Assembly: GCF_017573465.1 (NCBI RefSeq)
Contig: NZ_JAGEPF010000013.1
Location: forward strand, 62,001-126,000
Reading direction: 5' to 3'
DNA from: Actinomadura violacea
GTDB lineage: Bacteria > Actinomycetota > Actinomycetes > Streptosporangiales > Streptosporangiaceae
Length of the DNA: 64,000 nt
Positions within the stretch are counted from its first letter, which is position 1; every line of letters begins with the position of its first letter. The translations under genes were made by a program, and so were the position numbers. Positions 41,929-51,562 of the stretch are shown here, piece after piece. The notes below the pieces were generated by a model that saw only the letters and a program-made list of their open reading frames with translations, was not told the origin of the DNA and did not search any database.

Positions 41929-43806
41929 TCACTCCTGCGGCTCCGCCTTCCCCGGAAGGAACGCCTCCAGCGTCATCGTCCGATGCGGGTACTTCCAGTC
42001 CAGGCCGCCGAACCTGATGTACATGCCCTCCGGCCGGCCCGGCAGGAAGTAGTTCCCCGCCCACTGGTCGGGGTTCGTCACCGGCGCGTCCGGCGGGAAC
42101 TGCGCCCCGATCGGCTCGTACTTCACGTCGGCGCCGAACATGGCGTAGGCCGCGGCGTCCACGAAGTTGGAGTGCGCGATGTCGCCGCGCAGGTGGGTGC
42201 CCTTGAGCGCGAGGCTGTGCACCCGGTCGCGGGCGAAGTACAGCGCGCTGAGGTCCTTCACGACCTGCCCGAACGCGTGCGCGCCGTCGTGGTGGACCAT
42301 GGCGCGCACCGGGCTCTCCTCCAGCAGCACCTTCTCCACGTAGGTGGGGAGGTCGCCGTGGAACATCCGGACCCGCCCCATGGCGCCCGGGAAGATCCGC
42401 CGCAGCCGCTCGTAGGTGAACTGCAGGTAGGCGTGGTTGACGTCGACGAGGTCCAGCTCCAGGCCCATCGGCTCGACGCAGCCGGCGAGCACGACGGACG
42501 AGCCGCCCATGAAGACGCCGACGTCGACGAGCCGGGTCAGCTCCTGGTGGTGGGCCTCGGCGCGGCCGAACAGGTCGAAGTAGTGCTTGTTGCTGCCCTG
42601 GTCCTCGTAGCCGAGGCCGCCGGCGCCGACCCGGGCGGCGATGCGGTCGAACACCGTGTTGTGGCCGGCGAACGCCTCCAGGTCCGCGCGGTGCCCGCCG
42701 AGGATCGGGATGCCGAGGACCTCGTGCAGCTTCTCCGCGTCGGCGAGGGCGGGGTCCGGTTCGAGGAACGTCCCCCACGTGGCGCTGTGCATGGCGACGT
42801 CGGTGACGTAGTCGCCGGCCGCCCGGTTCTTCGCCGCCCGCTCCGCGGCGGACGGTCGCGCCGGCGCGCCCGCGGTGGCGCGGCCGAGCTCGGCCCGCAG
42901 CTGCTCGATCTTCTGCTGCTGGACGGCGATGGCCTCGGCGAGCCGGTTCGCGTCGTCCGCGCGCGACACGGCCTCGTACTGCAGCTGGAGGACGCGCGAG
43001 TACAGCGCGATCCGGTTGTTCTCCATGGTCGCGAGCAGCGCGGACGAGGTGAACGGCCGCAGCGCCTCGAAGATCCGCTCCGCGCCCGGCGCCCCGTCCC
43101 GGACGAGCACGCCGAACCCGAACACCGCCGGGACGATCTCCAGCCGCCAGCCGGCGCCGCTCCCGGCCACCGCGTCCTCGACGGCCGTGAGGACGCCGTT
43201 GCGCTCCCCGCCGGCGTGCGCCGCGGCGGTGAAGGCGCCGCGGCCGACGAACCCCGCGGGGGTGACGTCGTCGTGCCAGACCGTCGGGCCGTCCGCCGTG
43301 TCCGGGTGCACGTCCCCTGACGGCAGGGTCGTCGGCTGGTAGTAGAAGTCGCGGCGGCTCGACGGCCACAGCACGTCGTGCAGGACGACCACCGCGTCGG
43401 GGGCGTTCCGCATGATCCAGTCGAGTTCCGCGCGGACGACCGCGTAGTTGTGGTCGCCGTCCAGCACGTACAGATCGGCGGTGGGCAGCCCGTCGAGCGC
43501 CGCCGGGGAGTGCTCCTCGACCAGGTTGAGCCGCGGGTCGGCGTCCAGGACCGCGCGCAGCCCCTCGTCCGGGCTCGGCTCGACGCAGTACACCCGCGCG
43601 CCGAGGTCGGCGTACACGGAGCTGACCTGGCCGGACTCCACACCGACCTCGACGACCGTGCCGATCTCGCGGGAGGCGAACAGGACCGCGAACAGCTCCC
43701 GGAACACCGACATCGAATGCAGCAGCATCGGCAGCTCGCGGGCCGCGCGGGCCTGCCGGTGCGGGTCCTCGCGGGACCCCCTCATCTCCTCGCCGTGCTC
43801 AACCAT
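41929..43806 (-). CDS. double methyltransferase-like protein of the polysaccharide locus
   Basis: A 625-residue protein with two SAM-dependent-methyltransferase-like halves. The first has EVGVESGQ (53-60), YCVEPSPD, DGDHNY (116-121) and LHDV (142-145). A coiled coil (about 284-310) links to the second half, with VDVGVFMGGSS (427-437), VDVNHAYLQF and HHDGAH (505-510). Both resemble the Methyltransf_24 group used in glycan modification. It overlaps the HAD gene upstream by eight bases and ends the glf operon. O-methylation of the exported glycan, perhaps at its end, is inferred. Either half might be only structural. Confidence 0.82.
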   Translation of the reverse strand: MVEHGEEMRGSREDPHRQARAARELPMLLHSMSVFRELFAVLFASREIGTVVEVGVESGQVSSVYADLGARVYCVEPSPDEGLRAVLDADPRLNLVEEHSPAALDGLPTADLYVLDGDHNYAVVRAELDWIMRNAPDAVVVLHDVLWPSSRRDFYYQPTTLPSGDVHPDTADGPTVWHDDVTPAGFVGRGAFTAAAHAGGERNGVLTAVEDAVAGSGAGWRLEIVPAVFGFGVLVRDGAPGAERIFEALRPFTSSALLATMENNRIALYSRVLQLQYEAVSRADDANRLAEAIAVQQQKIEQLRAELGRATAGAPARPSAAERAAKNRAAGDYVTDVAMHSATWGTFLEPDPALADAEKLHEVLGIPILGGHRADLEAFAGHNTVFDRIAARVGAGGLGYEDQGSNKHYFDLFGRAEAHHQELTRLVDVGVFMGGSSVVLAGCVEPMGLELDLVDVNHAYLQFTYERLRRIFPGAMGRVRMFHGDLPTYVEKVLLEESPVRAMVHHDGAHAFGQVVKDLSALYFARDRVHSLALKGTHLRGDIAHSNFVDAAAYAMFGADVKYEPIGAQFPPDAPVTNPDQWAGNYFLPGRPEGMYIRFGGLDWKYPHRTMTLEAFLPGKAEPQE

Positions 43807-46456
43807 CGCCGAGCTTCCTCCTGGCCACTCGTGACGCCCCTGCCGCCACGCCCCGCACGCCCGCGGCGCGGTACTCCTCGCGGAGCCTGTCGGTGAGCCG
43901 CGCGGTCCGCGCGGCGCGCGCGGCCTTCCGGTCGACGGGCATCCGCGGCGCCATGCCCGTCATCGACTGCGGCAGCATCGCGAACGCGACGGTGATCTGC
44001 CCGGACGACACCACCGGCGCCCCCGCGCGGCGGGCGAGCGGCAGCCACACCGCCGCGTAGGAGGTGTCGAACTCCATCAGGTTGCCGCCGAGGTAGCGGC
44101 AGTCGGCGTAGTGCAGGCCGACGAAGTCCTCGGGCTTGTCCCAGCGCAGCACCTGCTCGGTGCGGCGCCCGCCGGCGACGACCCGCGCCTCGATCCAGTC
44201 GACCCGCACGATCGCGGGCCGGCCGGGGATCGCCAGCGAGATGTCGACGGTGTCGTGGTGCTCGAACGCGAACCGGGCGAACGACAGCCCGTTGTGGTTG
44301 ATCCGGACGCGGCGCCGCATCGGATCGTGCCACCGGTCGTCGGCCGTCCGGTACCGCAGCCGCGTCTCGTAGCCCTCGCCGGACGGGTCGAAGTCCGCGG
44401 CGCGGATCGCGCCGTCGGCGATGGCGCGGGCGGCGGCGCCGAGCCCGGTGTCGGACGCGGCGAGCAGCGCGGGCCAGAAGGAGTCCCGCATGTGCAGGTC
44501 CTCCAGGTCGCCGGGCGACAGGTACGGGATCGCGGGCTTCAGGTCGGCGGGCAGCAGCGTGGTGACCAGCGTGGAGCCGAAGTTGTCCTCGTGCACCCAG
44601 TTGCCGAACACGGCGGCCTCGTCGGCGGTGGGCGAGCGCAGCGCCGAGATGAGGATCCGCGACAGCCGGTCCCGCGCGGCCGGGAGCGTGAGGCTCGGCC
44701 AGGTGCCCTCGGACGCCGCGACGTACCGGTTCCAGCGGCGCTGGAACGCCAGGATGCCGTCCTGGACGGTCCGGCGCTCGGCGTTCTGCGACGGCGAGTC
44801 GGCGGTGTCGCCGAGGACGGGCCCGCCCTCCTCGGTGAAGCCGATCAGCGACCCGCACAGCGCGTTCACGCACTGCTCCACGATCTCCGGGCTGCGGGTG
44901 ACCGTCGCGGCGACCTCCGCCGGGTGCCCGGCCTGCGCCAGGTAGCCCTCGGCGCGCAGCCCGGCCAGGTACAGCCGCTCGGCCCGGTCGTCGGTGGCCA
45001 GGTAGTACCCGGACGGGGCGATGTCGATCCCGGCGATCCGCAGCACCCGCGCGAGCTGCCGCTGGATCGTCCCGCCCCAGCCGAGGTCGACCAGGGTCAG
45101 CTCGGTGCCGTCGAGCGCGCCCGCCTCGCGCAGCGACCGGATCAGCCGCTCGCGCGCCGCGGTGACGGTGACCGCGAGCCGGTTGCACAGGTGCGGGGTC
45201 TCGGTCAGCGCCTTGCTGACCCGGTCGGCGATGTCGCCGTTGTCGACGACGGTGTCCAGCTCCGTCGCGAGGCCCGGCACGTCGCCGGGCTGCAGTTCCA
45301 GCACCGACAGCGCCTGCCGGACGGTCAGCTGGTAGCCGCTGCGGACGAACGCGTGCACCGCGTCGGTGTCGAAGGGGTCGAGCCCGGCCAGCGACGTCAC
45401 GAACCGCGACAGCCAGACCGGCCTGGCCTCCAGGTCCCAGCCGCGGGCCCGCGCCGCGTCGTTGATCAGCGCGGACAGCAGCTCGCCCTCGCGCATCGGG
45501 CACCACAGCATCCGGGTGCCGTTCGCGACGGCCCGCTCGGCGATCCACTCGGCGAAGCCGGTCAGCACCGGGCCGAGCACGCCCGCCCCGTACCGGTGGG
45601 CGGTCTCCAGCGCGGAGGTGGCGAACGGGCCGCCGGCCTGCACGGCCTTGGCCCGCAGGCTGGTCAGGCCGAGGTCGCCGTGCCGCTCGTCCAGGTCGGG
45701 GGCGTGCTCGCCGGCGGGGCGCAGCGGCTCGTGCTCGCGTTCGAGCACCTCGGTGTAGGCCTCGTCCAGCCGCCGGTAGTGGACCGTCCGCACGCCGAGC
45801 CCGGCCGGCACCTCGTCGTCGGCGACCTCGTTGTCGCCGACGTGCACGATCTGCTCCGGGCTGCGGCCGAGGTCGCGCAGCACGATCTCCCACAGGCCGG
45901 ACGCCTTGTCGGTGCCGTGCTGGTTGGACCGGAAGATCCGGACGTCCTCCATCGGGCCGAGCTCGGGCCGGTCGAGCAGGTGCGCGAGCTGGTCCTGGGT
46001 GAAGTAGGTGTCGGAGACCAGGACGACGTCGATGTCCTGCTTGCGCGCGGCCTTGACGACCTCGGCGACGTCCAGGTCCACCACGGTGATCTCGCGTTCC
46101 AGGGCCACCTCGGCGGCGACGAGCCGGTCCAGCTCCGCCGGGGCGAACAGCCCCTCCGGCATGGCCCGCCAGATGTCGAACAGCGAGACCTCGGTGCCGA
46201 GGGTGTCGCGGCTGCGGCGGGCCCGCTCCTCGGCGCCGATCCGCATCCGCCGCAGCGTCGCGTCGCTCACCCACGCCGGGCACAGGCCCTGCTCGCGCAG
46301 CCGCGCGCCGAGCAGAGCGAACGCGTCGGTGGGGCGCGGCACGCGGCGCCACAGCACGGTGTCGAAGATGTCGAGGGACAGCACGGAGCACGTCCCGTCG
46401 GCGACGATCCGGTAGACGTTGTCGAGCAAGGGATGACCGGCCTCGTTCGCGCTCAT
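43799..46456 (-). CDS. large HAD-superfamily protein of polysaccharide clusters (COG5610-like)
   Basis: An 885-residue protein. The first 230 residues are a haloacid dehalogenase fold with motif I SLDIFDTVLWR (Asp29), motif II VLVSDTYFT, motif III lysine in GTDKASG, and motif IV HVGDNEVAD. The rest (about 230-885) is an unrecognised domain with WCPMREGEL and LVDLGWGGTIQRQL, found in COG5610 proteins of lipopolysaccharide and teichoic-type clusters. It is cytoplasmic by appearance. It lies between the ABC exporter genes and the methyltransferase, which suggests glycan phosphate processing or chain-end modification; this is inference. Confidence 0.83.
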   Translation of the reverse strand: MSANEAGHPLLDNVYRIVADGTCSVLSLDIFDTVLWRRVPRPTDAFALLGARLREQGLCPAWVSDATLRRMRIGAEERARRSRDTLGTEVSLFDIWRAMPEGLFAPAELDRLVAAEVALEREITVVDLDVAEVVKAARKQDIDVVLVSDTYFTQDQLAHLLDRPELGPMEDVRIFRSNQHGTDKASGLWEIVLRDLGRSPEQIVHVGDNEVADDEVPAGLGVRTVHYRRLDEAYTEVLEREHEPLRPAGEHAPDLDERHGDLGLTSLRAKAVQAGGPFATSALETAHRYGAGVLGPVLTGFAEWIAERAVANGTRMLWCPMREGELLSALINDAARARGWDLEARPVWLSRFVTSLAGLDPFDTDAVHAFVRSGYQLTVRQALSVLELQPGDVPGLATELDTVVDNGDIADRVSKALTETPHLCNRLAVTVTAARERLIRSLREAGALDGTELTLVDLGWGGTIQRQLARVLRIAGIDIAPSGYYLATDDRAERLYLAGLRAEGYLAQAGHPAEVAATVTRSPEIVEQCVNALCGSLIGFTEEGGPVLGDTADSPSQNAERRTVQDGILAFQRRWNRYVAASEGTWPSLTLPAARDRLSRILISALRSPTADEAAVFGNWVHEDNFGSTLVTTLLPADLKPAIPYLSPGDLEDLHMRDSFWPALLAASDTGLGAAARAIADGAIRAADFDPSGEGYETRLRYRTADDRWHDPMRRRVRINHNGLSFARFAFEHHDTVDISLAIPGRPAIVRVDWIEARVVAGGRRTEQVLRWDKPEDFVGLHYADCRYLGGNLMEFDTSYAAVWLPLARRAGAPVVSSGQITVAFAMLPQSMTGMAPRMPVDRKAARAARTARLTDRLREEYRAAGVRGVAAGASRVARRKLGDG

Positions 46457-46546
46457 CGCCGCTTTCCTTCCCAGTGTTCCGGCCTGGCCCCCCGTCCGGG
46501 CCGGCGACCGCGCCGCGCCGCGGCTCGGGACACCTTATCCGCCGAT

Positions 46547-47311
46547 CTATCCACCGATTTCTCCCATCGCCGCCGCCCGGCGGGCCTGCCGGTCCTCCCG
46601 GACGAGCCGCCCGGCCTCCTCGGTGGGCCCGTCGTAGACGACCCGGCCCTGCCGCATCGTGACGCCGCGGTCGCACAGCCCCACCAGCATCTGGATGTCG
46701 TGCGCGACGATCACCATCGTCCGGCCCTCGCCGCGCAGCTCCCGGATGCGCGCGAGGCACTTCTCCCGGAACGGCGGGTCGCCGACCGCCAGCACCTCGT
46801 CGATCAGGAACACGTCCGGCTCGGTGTGCGCCGCGATCGAGAACGCCAGCCGCATGAACATGCCGGAGGAGTAGAACTTCACCTGGTCGTCCAGGAACCG
46901 CTCGACGCCGGAGAAGTCGACGATCGCGTCGAACTTGCGCTGGATCTCCGCCCGGGACATGCCGAGGATCGCGCCGTTGAGGTAGACGTTCTCGCGGCCG
47001 GTGAGCTCGGGGTGCAGGCCGGCGCCGACGTCGATGAGCCCGGCGATGCGGCCGCGCACCCGCACCGACCCCTCGTCGGGCTGCATGACGCCCGACATGA
47101 GCTTCAGCAGCGTGCTCTTGCCGGACCCGTTGAGGCCCATCAGCGCGACGGTCTCGCCCTGGTGCAGGGTGACGCTCACCCGGTCCAGCGCGGTGAACCG
47201 GTCCGACAGCCGCTGCCTGCGGAAGGCGCGCACGCTCATCTCCTTGAAGGAGTGCGCGTGGCGCAGGGTGAAGTGCTTCGACACGGAGTCGATCACGATC
47301 GAGGGGGTCAA
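46547..47311 (-). CDS. wzt: ABC transporter ATPase for polysaccharide export (Wzt-like)
   Basis: A 254-residue nucleotide-binding subunit. Walker A GLNGSGKST (59-67), the signature YSSGMFMRLAFSIA, Walker B DVFLIDEVLAVGD and the H-loop IVAHD are all intact. The RGRIAGLIDVGAGLHPELTG region is typical of polysaccharide/teichoic acid exporters (Wzt, TagH, Rv3781). It lacks the long C-terminal carbohydrate-binding domain of O9a-type Wzt. It starts three bases after the permease stop and should form an exporter with it for the galactan made by the upstream enzymes. Confidence 0.92.
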   Translation of the reverse strand: MTPSIVIDSVSKHFTLRHAHSFKEMSVRAFRRQRLSDRFTALDRVSVTLHQGETVALMGLNGSGKSTLLKLMSGVMQPDEGSVRVRGRIAGLIDVGAGLHPELTGRENVYLNGAILGMSRAEIQRKFDAIVDFSGVERFLDDQVKFYSSGMFMRLAFSIAAHTEPDVFLIDEVLAVGDPPFREKCLARIRELRGEGRTMVIVAHDIQMLVGLCDRGVTMRQGRVVYDGPTEEAGRLVREDRQARRAAAMGEIGG

Positions 47312-47314
47312 CGG

Positions 47315-48181
47315 CTACAGCTCCTGGGCGAAACGCTTCTGCAGGCGGGCGAAGACCAGCCGCCCCGCGATCAGGATCAGCACGCTCGCGGTGAGGGCGA
47401 TGCCGGCGCGCCCGTACAGGTGCGGCGGGAAGACGAAGGTCCCGTCCGTCCCGGGGTACCAGCAGGCCCGCTGGAACAGCGAGATCGCGCTGACGAGCGG
47501 GTTGGCGAGGTACAGGTCGAGCACCCATCCCGGGGCCTTGCCGCTCACGGCCGTCCACGGGTAGATCATCGGCACCGACCAGGTGATGACGATCATCGAG
47601 ATGTCGACGACCTGCTCCAGGTCGCGGAAGAAGACGTTCACCGCGGCGAAGATCAGCCCGACGCCGAACCCCAGCACGATGACGATCGCGAGGCCGAGCG
47701 CGCCGGCGCCGAGCGCCGCCGCCGACGGGCGCCACCCCGCCGCGAGCGAGGCCACCATCACGATGATGACGCCCGGCAGGAAGTGCACCAGCGAGACCAG
47801 CGTGGACGCCGTCGGGAACAGCTCGCGCGGCAGGAACACCTTCCGCACCAGCGGCGCGTTCCCCGTCACCGACCGGGTCGTCGAGTGCAGCGTCTCGGTG
47901 AACAGGTTGACCAGCACCATCCCGGAGAACAGGTAGACCGGGAAGTCCTCCAGCGACCGGTTCGTCCCGAGGAAGACGCCGACGACGTAGAAGTACACGA
48001 GGAACTGCACCGCCGGCCGCACGTACGACCAGCCGAGGCCGAGGAACGACCCCTTGTACCGGGACCGCAGCTCCCGGCGCACCAGGAGCCGCAGCAGGTA
48101 CTTGTTCCGGAAGGTCTCGCGCAGGCCGCCGCTGTCGCCCGGCGGCCGCAGCGGGACCGGCTCCGTACCGGTGACCGTCAT
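47315..48181 (-). CDS. wzm: ABC transporter permease for polysaccharide export (Wzm-like)
   Basis: A 288-residue ABC-2 type permease with six hydrophobic segments. Family features include LLRLLVRRELRSRYKGSFLG before helix 1, APLVRKVFLPRELFP in the second loop and YLANPLVSAISLFQRACW near the end. It transports lipid-linked glycan across the membrane with the ATPase encoded next. The ATG overlaps the glfT2 stop (ATGA). In mycobacteria the equivalent Rv3783/Rv3781 pair flips the lipid-linked galactan. Confidence 0.92.
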   Translation of the reverse strand: MTVTGTEPVPLRPPGDSGGLRETFRNKYLLRLLVRRELRSRYKGSFLGLGWSYVRPAVQFLVYFYVVGVFLGTNRSLEDFPVYLFSGMVLVNLFTETLHSTTRSVTGNAPLVRKVFLPRELFPTASTLVSLVHFLPGVIIVMVASLAAGWRPSAAALGAGALGLAIVIVLGFGVGLIFAAVNVFFRDLEQVVDISMIVITWSVPMIYPWTAVSGKAPGWVLDLYLANPLVSAISLFQRACWYPGTDGTFVFPPHLYGRAGIALTASVLILIAGRLVFARLQKRFAQEL

Positions 48182-50262
48182 TCCCCGCCGGACCTCGAAG
48201 GACGCACGGGAGCGGACTGCTCCGCGGACTCGAACGTGCGGCGCCACGCCTCCGGCGACGCCAGCTCGTCCATCGCCGCCCGGTACCGTCCGGTCAGCTC
48301 CGGCCACTCCCGGCTGAGCCGGGCGTGCAGCACCGACGCCCGCTTGAGGATCCGCCGGAACCGCTCCGGGTCGCGCTGGTACCAGGCCACCTTCGTGCCG
48401 TCGGCCGAGGAGACCAGCGCGCTGTCCACCTGCGACAGCAGCCCCCAGTGCCGGTCGATGTGCGGGACCACCACCTGCGGGTTGCCGCGCGCGCCCGGGT
48501 CCAGCGGGCGCAGCTGCTTGACCGTGCCGAGCATCGCGCTCGCCAGCACGTTCACCTTGCCGCGCGGCGCCTTGAACCCGCGGCCCCGCTTCGGCGGCTT
48601 GTTGCGGCGGACCGGCGGGAACTCCTCGTGGCTCGGCCGGTTCTGCGCGTCGGGGAACGCGGTCCGGAACGCGTTGATCTCGGCGAGCTTGCCGGCGATC
48701 CCCCCGTGCAGGTGCCCGGGCCCGGTCAGCACGTCCTCGATCGCCGACAGCATCAGCTCCGCGGCCGAGTACTGCATCGCGAGCGCGTGCTTCACCGTGA
48801 TGATGAAGCTCTCCTTGACCAGGTTGCCGCCCCGGTCGTACGGGGAGTGCAGCAGCGCGGTGACCAGCCGGTTCCGCTCGTGGAAGTACGCCTGCCAGTC
48901 GATGCCGTCGTCCTTGTCCTGCCACGGGACGTGCCAGGCGGCCATCCCCGGCAGCGACACGGTCGGGAAGCCGGCCGCGCCGGCCCGGACGCAGTACTCC
49001 GCGTCGTCCCACTTGATGAACATCGGCATCGACAGGCCGATCTTGCGGAGCACGTCGACCGGGATCATGCACATCCACCAGCCGTTGTAGTCCACGTCGA
49101 CGCGCCGGTGCAGCCACGGGGTCTGCCGCAGGCTCCCCGCGCTCTTCTTCGCGCGCGCGTTCGGGCCGGACGCCTCGATGAGCGCCTCCGGGACGGCCGG
49201 CTTGGCGAAGTCGTGCTCGCGCCAGGTGCTCGGCGCCTCCTCCCACCACCACCGGTACTTGGCGATGACCTCGCCGTAGGCGTGCAGCTGCGAGCGGACG
49301 AACAGGTTGAACATGTGGCCGCCCACGATGGTGGGCGTGCGGGCGAAGTCGGAGAACGCGACGGCCCGCAGGACGCCCTCGGTCTCGGTCACCACGTCGT
49401 CGTCGAGGAGCAGGACGTAGTCGCTGGTCCCGGCCTGGAGCGTCTCGTCCATCGCGCGGGAGAAGCCGCCGGACCCGCCGAGGTTCGGCTGCTCGATCAG
49501 CCGCAGCCGGGCGCCGAGCGCGTCCGCCGCCTCCGCGAACCGGTCGTCGTCGCGCACCTTCTCGTTGCCCTGGTCGACGACGTAGATCCGGTCGACCACG
49601 TCGAGCACCTCGCCCGCGCGGCCGAGCGCGAGGAGCTGGTCGACGCAGAACGAGGGCCGGTTGAAGGTGGTGATGCCGAGGCTGACCCGGCCCTGCCGGA
49701 CGTGCCCGCCGCCGGTGCCCGGCGCCGCGCACCACTCGGCGCGCTCCAGCACGGCGTCGCGCTCGCCCGCGAGGATGTCCAGCCAGTACCAGCCGCCGTC
49801 GATGAACGGGCGGAGGCTGAGCTCGAACGTCTCCTCCTGCGAGGTCTCGGAGTCGATCCGGACGGAGGCGACCCGCTGCGCGTGCCCCTTGGAGCTGGAC
49901 CGGTAGACGATCACGGTGCCCTCGCCGCGGGCGCGCACGCGCAGCACGACGTCCTCGACCGACGTCCAGCGCCGCCAGTAGCTCGCCGGGAAGGCGTTGA
50001 AGTAGGTGGCGAACGAGACGCGCCGGCCGACCGGCACGACCACGCTGCGGCGTCCGACGTCGTCGCCCGGCGCGTCCAGGGCGGCCTCGGCCTCGGTCGA
50101 GGCGGCGACCGCGTCGGCGCCCCGTGCGATCTCCCCCTCCACGTACAGCTTGAGCACGTCGAGGTCGCGGTCCACCGGCATCACGACGCGCTGCAGGACG
50201 CGCAGGGGCGCGTCCTCGCCGTCGCTTCCGCCCGTGCCCGGCGCTTCGGTCAGATCCGTCAC
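48178..50262 (-). CDS. glfT2: GlfT2-type galactofuranosyltransferase
   Basis: A 694-residue GT2-family glycosyltransferase similar in length and layout to mycobacterial GlfT2, which polymerises galactofuranose from UDP-Galf. An N-terminal beta domain (1-195) precedes the GT-A domain with SLGITTFNRP, the metal-binding DDD (LLLDDDVV), the catalytic-base region FIKWDDAEYCVR and the downstream His (AAWHVPWQDK). A helical C-terminal domain follows. It starts directly after glf with a four-base overlap. It should act at the cytoplasmic face on a lipid-linked primer. Confidence 0.9.
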   Translation of the reverse strand: MTDLTEAPGTGGSDGEDAPLRVLQRVVMPVDRDLDVLKLYVEGEIARGADAVAASTEAEAALDAPGDDVGRRSVVVPVGRRVSFATYFNAFPASYWRRWTSVEDVVLRVRARGEGTVIVYRSSSKGHAQRVASVRIDSETSQEETFELSLRPFIDGGWYWLDILAGERDAVLERAEWCAAPGTGGGHVRQGRVSLGITTFNRPSFCVDQLLALGRAGEVLDVVDRIYVVDQGNEKVRDDDRFAEAADALGARLRLIEQPNLGGSGGFSRAMDETLQAGTSDYVLLLDDDVVTETEGVLRAVAFSDFARTPTIVGGHMFNLFVRSQLHAYGEVIAKYRWWWEEAPSTWREHDFAKPAVPEALIEASGPNARAKKSAGSLRQTPWLHRRVDVDYNGWWMCMIPVDVLRKIGLSMPMFIKWDDAEYCVRAGAAGFPTVSLPGMAAWHVPWQDKDDGIDWQAYFHERNRLVTALLHSPYDRGGNLVKESFIITVKHALAMQYSAAELMLSAIEDVLTGPGHLHGGIAGKLAEINAFRTAFPDAQNRPSHEEFPPVRRNKPPKRGRGFKAPRGKVNVLASAMLGTVKQLRPLDPGARGNPQVVVPHIDRHWGLLSQVDSALVSSADGTKVAWYQRDPERFRRILKRASVLHARLSREWPELTGRYRAAMDELASPEAWRRTFESAEQSAPVRPSRSGGE

Positions 50263-51428
50263 TCGTCCTCGCCTCCGTTGTCAAGACGCGCACCATCGGC
50301 GAAATGGGGACGCAGCCGGTTGTCGACCATGCTCAGGGCGCTCGCGATCGCCATGTGCATGTCGAGGTACTTGTAGGTGCCGAGGCGCCCGCCGAACAGC
50401 ACGCCGTCCTCGCCCCGGGCGAGGTCGCGGTAGGCCAGCAGCCGGGCGCGGTCGGCGGCCGTGTTGATCGGGTAGTACGGCTCGTCGCCGCGGGCGGCGG
50501 AGCGCGAGTACTCCCTCATGATCACGGTCTTGTCGGCGGGGTAGCGGTCCCGTTCGGGGTGGAAGTGGCGGAACTCGTGGATCCGCGTGAAGGGGACGTC
50601 CTCGTCGGCGTAGTTCATCACCGGGGTGCCCTGGAAGTCGCCGGTCGGCTTGACCTCCATCTCGAAGTCCAGGGTCCGCCAGCCGAGGTCGCCTTCGGCG
50701 TAGCCGAAGTAGCGGTCGAGGGCGCCGGTGTAGACGACGGGGACGTTGCCGACGACGTCGTCGCGCATGTCGAGGAAGTCGGTGTCGAGCCGCACCTCGA
50801 TCCGCGGGTGGTCGGCCATCCGCTCCAGCCAGGCCGTGTAGCCGTCGACCGGCAGGCCCTCGTACACGTCGTTGAAGTAGCGGTTGTCGAAGGTGTACCG
50901 GACCGGCAGCCGCGTGATGATCTCCGCCGGCAGGTCGCGGGGGTCGGTCTGCCACTGCTTGGCGGTGTAGCCGCGGATGAACGCCTCGTACAGCGGCCGG
51001 CCGATCAGCGAGATCGCCTTCTCCTCCAGGTTGGAGGGGGCGGTCACCTCGGCGGCCTGCGCGGCGATCAGCGCGCGCGCCTCGTCGGGGGTGAAGGCGC
51101 GTCCGAAGTACTCGCAGATGGTGCCGAGGTTGATCGGCATCGAGTAGACGCGGCCCTTGAAGGTGGAGTAGACGCGGTGCCGGTACCCGGTGAACGAGGT
51201 GAAGCGGTTGGCGTACTCCCAGACGCGCTCGTTGGACGTGTGGAAGAGGTGGGCGCCGTACCGGTGGACCTCGATGCCGGTCTCCGGCTCGTCCTCGCTG
51301 TAGGCGTTGCCGCCGATGTGCCCGCGGCGGTCGAGGACGAGGACGCGCAGGCCGAGGTCGGCCGCGCACCGTTCGGCGACCGTCAGTCCGAAGAATCCGG
51401 AACCGGCCACCACGAGATCAATGTTCAC
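50259..51428 (-). CDS. glf: UDP-galactopyranose mutase
   Basis: A 389-residue flavoenzyme converting UDP-galactopyranose to UDP-galactofuranose. The FAD-binding GSGFFG is near residue 10. Other motifs are HIGGNAYSE, HRYGAHLFHTSNERVWEY, YTAKQWQTDPRDLP and EYSRSAARGDEPYYPIN, with the conserved active-site Arg and Tyr residues. The GTG at 51428 puts the Rossmann strand at the N-terminus as in known Glf proteins; an upstream start at 51497 would add an unlike 23-residue extension. It is first in the leftward operon, coupled to glfT2. Confidence 0.93.
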   Translation of the reverse strand: MNIDLVVAGSGFFGLTVAERCAADLGLRVLVLDRRGHIGGNAYSEDEPETGIEVHRYGAHLFHTSNERVWEYANRFTSFTGYRHRVYSTFKGRVYSMPINLGTICEYFGRAFTPDEARALIAAQAAEVTAPSNLEEKAISLIGRPLYEAFIRGYTAKQWQTDPRDLPAEIITRLPVRYTFDNRYFNDVYEGLPVDGYTAWLERMADHPRIEVRLDTDFLDMRDDVVGNVPVVYTGALDRYFGYAEGDLGWRTLDFEMEVKPTGDFQGTPVMNYADEDVPFTRIHEFRHFHPERDRYPADKTVIMREYSRSAARGDEPYYPINTAADRARLLAYRDLARGEDGVLFGGRLGTYKYLDMHMAIASALSMVDNRLRPHFADGARLDNGGEDE

Positions 51429-51513
51429 TGGACGGCGTCCATCCCCGTTCGGGAGAGCGGAAGACTCGGCTGTACAGACAGGCATCAGCCGGGCCAATGG
51501 TACGGAATGGGGC

Positions 51514-51519
51514 TAAGAT
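51514..51519 (+). promoter_or_regulatory. -10 element for the rightward sulfotransferase-like operon
   Basis: TAAGAT lies in the divergent region after the glf start. Transcription would start near 51526, about 37 bases before the GTG at 51563. This argues against the upstream ATG at 51497 as the translation start. Confidence 0.5.
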
Positions 51520-51562
51520 ACCCGGCGTTCGATCGGTACCGAGGCACGAACTCAGGAACGCG

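Noticed and set aside
36982..43320. A 2112-codon open frame on the plus strand
   Set aside because: It lies antisense to the HerA-like, coupling-protein-like and methyltransferase genes, is dominated by Arg/Gly/His/Asp low complexity and shows no domain. Long antisense frames are expected in DNA this GC-rich.
44111..49090. A 1659-codon plus-strand open frame
   Set aside because: It runs opposite the HAD, wzt, wzm and glfT2 genes, which have clear family motifs; the antisense product has none.
51497..51562. Upstream ATG at 51497 as the start of sulfotransferase-like paralogue 2
   Set aside because: It lies upstream of the TAAGAT -10 element and has no ribosome site; the GTG at 51563 has AGGAA upstream and begins close to the conserved domain.
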